Notes under the pieces: model-generated | Seen by the model: the letters and a program-made list of their open reading frames with translations, nothing else | The model's database searches: none | Told to the model about the DNA's origin: nothing | Assembly (NCBI GenBank): GCA_030625525.1 | Contig: DAOUQR010000065.1 | Location: forward strand, 1 to 6,507 | DNA from: Pseudomonadota bacterium | GTDB lineage: Bacteria > Pseudomonadota > Gammaproteobacteria > DAOUQR01 | Length of the DNA stretch: 6,507 nucleotides | Direction of reading: 5' to 3' | Shown here: one piece after another, positions 5,095 to 6,507 of the stretch | Numbering within the stretch: the stretch's first letter is position 1 | How the letters are laid out: each line of letters starts with the position of its first letter | Program-made: the position numbers and the translations under genes

Positions 5095-5306
5095 TACGAT
5101 TATATCAAATCACTATCAGTCCTTGGCTTGGTGACTGCTGCCGTTTTTATCCCAGTTGTTCTAATTATGCAAATGAAGCCATTCATGAGCATGGTTTTTG
5201 CCGGGGCTCCTGGTTGACGATTAAGCGACTTTTAAAGTGCCATCCTTTTCATACGGGTGGATTCGATCCAGTTCCTAAGCGATATATACGCAAAACAAAC
5301 ATTTGA
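5049..5306 (+). CDS. yidD: Membrane protein insertion efficiency factor YidD
   Basis: YidD is a small inner-membrane-associated protein that in E. coli improves insertion of YidC-dependent membrane proteins. The 85-aa product equals E. coli YidD in length and carries the family pattern: an amphipathic N-terminal helix ([18 protein letters not shown], 11-28), [17 protein letters not shown] (29-45), [19 protein letters not shown] (53-71) and DPVP at 73-76. Conserved cysteines are at 31, 37 and 64, with extra ones at 30 and 51. The start is GTG at 5049, inside rnpA, giving a 46-bp overlap. No ATG in this frame would keep the conserved N-terminal helix, and no good Shine-Dalgarno is visible, so the exact start is less certain than the identity. 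The stop is followed after 7 bp by yidC, its functional partner. Confidence 0.93.
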   Translation: MARYSSLLQNLSLRLIRLYQITISPWLGDCCRFYPSCSNYANEAIHEHGFCRGSWLTIKRLLKCHPFHTGGFDPVPKRYIRKTNI

Positions 5307-5309
5307 GAG
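5305..5309 (+). promoter_or_regulatory. yidC ribosome binding site overlapping the yidD stop
   Basis: GAGAG starts inside the yidD TGA stop codon and ends 4 nt before the yidC ATG at 5314. It is a moderate Shine-Dalgarno that favours coupled translation of yidD and yidC. Confidence 0.5.
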
Positions 5310-5313
5310 AAAG

Positions 5314-6507
5314 ATGATAGATTCAAAACGATTAGTTCTATACGGTGCCTTCATTTTGGCTTGTTTCATGTTGTGGACAAACTGGCAGCGAGAACACGTT
5401 GTTAAAAGACCGGCTGTGCAGCCTACTGTGACCGCCAGTCAAACGTCTAGTGAGACTTCAGGCGGATATATACCTCGAGAGCATTTATCACCGTCAACGG
5501 AAGCAGGGGAGCATCCGGCTGTGGCAGCTCAAGCTGAACAACATACCGCGCAAGATAAGTTGATTCAGGTTAAGACAAATGTTCTAAATTTACAGATTGA
5601 TCCACTGGGTGGCAATATCGTAGGAACAACCTTGCCTAAATATCCTAAAGCGCTTCATGCTAAAAATCAGCCTTATCAGTTATTTAGTACTCAAACGGAC
5701 AGATTGTATTTAGCGCAATCTGGTGTTATTGCGTCTCAGTTAAAAAGAAAGCCTCTCTTTACTTTTGCAAAGCAAAGCTATGTTAGTGAGGGTAGTGAAA
5801 ATTTGAACGTGAAATTAACGTTTAAAAGCCCAAAGGGCGTCATTGTTACAAAGACTTATAGCTTTGAACCGAACAGTTATTTGATTAAAGAATCTATTAC
5901 AATTGATAATCAAAGCCCGGATGCTTGGCAAGGGCAAGTTTATCAGCAATTTCAGCGTACCCCGCCTCCGGAAGTGAAGCATAAGGGAATGTTTCAAATG
6001 AGCTCGTATATTGGCGCGTCTATTTCAAATCCGGACGATAAGGTATACGACAAGATTAGTTTCAAAGATATGGGCAAAAAAACACTTAATCGCTCAATTA
6101 AGGATGGTTGGGTTGCGATGCAAGAGCATTATTTTGTGAGTGCTTGGGTGCCACCGGAAGGACAAACCAGTAAATACTATAGCCATGTGAACAATGATAT
6201 TTATACGATTGGTTATGTGGGCCCCACTCTTAAAGTGAAACCTGGGCAATCTATCCGTGTTAATAATAGGCTTTATGCGGGGCCTGAGGTGACTAAAGTT
6301 TTAAAAAGTATAGCGCCTGGATTAGATCGTACGATTGATTACGGTTGGTTGTGGTTTATTTCAGCGATACTGTTCTGGTGTTTACAGAAAATATATTCAG
6401 TTATCGGTAACTGGGGTTGGTCAATGATTATTTTGACCATTTTCATTAAGTTAGCTTTTTTCCGATTGTCTGCCAGTAGTTATCGTTCAATGGCTCTGAT
6501 GCGTAAG
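5314..6507 (+). CDS. yidC: Membrane protein insertase YidC, N-terminal 398 codons (truncated by window edge)
   Basis: YidC (Oxa1 family) inserts membrane proteins into the inner membrane, alone or with SecYEG. The frame is open from the ATG to the window end; E. coli YidC has 548 aa, so roughly the last quarter is missing. Visible parts are a first transmembrane segment (about 7-22, LVLYGAFILACFMLW), a linker rich in Thr, Ser, Gln and Ala (about 28-85), the large periplasmic beta-sandwich domain typical of Gram-negatives (about 88-330), and the start of the insertase core with DYGWLWFIS (342-350), GNWGWSMIILTIFIK (365-379) and SYRSMALMRK (389-398). Lys379 aligns with E. coli Arg366, the positive groove residue; Lys is an accepted variant. 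Arg384 stands where a conserved Pro (E. coli Pro371) is expected. It is preceded by yidD with a 7-bp gap. Identification is secure. Confidence 0.97.
   Translation, partial: MIDSKRLVLYGAFILACFMLWTNWQREHVVKRPAVQPTVTASQTSSETSGGYIPREHLSPSTEAGEHPAVAAQAEQHTAQDKLIQVKTNVLNLQIDPLGGNIVGTTLPKYPKALHAKNQPYQLFSTQTDRLYLAQSGVIASQLKRKPLFTFAKQSYVSEGSENLNVKLTFKSPKGVIVTKTYSFEPNSYLIKESITIDNQSPDAWQGQVYQQFQRTPPPEVKHKGMFQMSSYIGASISNPDDKVYDKISFKDMGKKTLNRSIKDGWVAMQEHYFVSAWVPPEGQTSKYYSHVNNDIYTIGYVGPTLKVKPGQSIRVNNRLYAGPEVTKVLKSIAPGLDRTIDYGWLWFISAILFWCLQKIYSVIGNWGWSMIILTIFIKLAFFRLSASSYRSMALMRK

Noticed and set aside
6183..6193. CCATGTGAACA in yidC, resembling half of a parS site
   Set aside because: The left half does not match and the GAAACA arm is broken, so it is several mismatches from the ParB consensus.
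6448..6450. YidC Lys379 in place of E. coli Arg366
   Set aside because: Lys at this groove position is common in other proteobacterial YidC proteins, so it is not an anomaly.

Overview
The window is the replication-origin neighbourhood of a bacterial chromosome, almost certainly a gammaproteobacterium of low-to-moderate G+C (about 40% by eye). The gene order gyrB-recF-dnaN-dnaA, then a non-coding gap, then divergent rpmH-rnpA-yidD-yidC is the classical gammaproteobacterial oriC arrangement seen in Pseudomonas-like genomes. The protein sequences also fit that group: DnaA motifs sit 8 residues before their E. coli numbers, DnaN is 366 aa, RnpA is 119 aa, and YidC has the large periplasmic domain of Gram-negatives. 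I cannot place the genus from sequence alone.

Left arm, minus strand, transcribed leftwards: dnaA (GTG start, 4163-2784), dnaN (2773-1673, 10 bp after dnaA), recF (1676-612, overlapping dnaN by 4 bp) and the first 165 codons of gyrB (497 to the window edge). The gyrB gene has its own extended -10 promoter in the 114-bp gap after recF. These genes encode the replication initiator, the sliding clamp, a recombination mediator and the gyrase ATPase subunit.

Centre: a 435-bp non-coding region (4164-4598) that I call oriC. It holds one perfect TTATNCACA DnaA box, at least two good near-matches and three weaker ones, a 49-bp tract that is about 94% A+T (4421-4469), an 11-bp perfect inverted repeat (4255-4265 / 4285-4295), and the rpmH promoter.

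Right arm, plus strand: rpmH (ribosomal protein L34, 44 aa), rnpA (RNase P protein), yidD (overlapping rnpA by 46 bp, GTG start) and the first 398 codons of yidC. These form a tightly packed operon linking translation, tRNA processing and membrane-protein insertion. Both arms are transcribed away from the origin, so all genes are co-oriented with replication.

The most interesting non-gene signal is a pair of ParB-binding parS-like sequences inside the recF reading frame. One (1258-1273) matches the published Bacillus-type consensus TGTTNCACGTGAAACA exactly. The other (637-652) has one mismatch. Each is read by RecF as Phe-His-(Val/Met)-Glu, so a centromere site seems to be written into protein-coding sequence. 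I found no unfamiliar gene system; the window is otherwise a conserved core region with a few small oddities (YidC Arg384, RnpA Leu62, possible competing hairpins upstream of dnaA).
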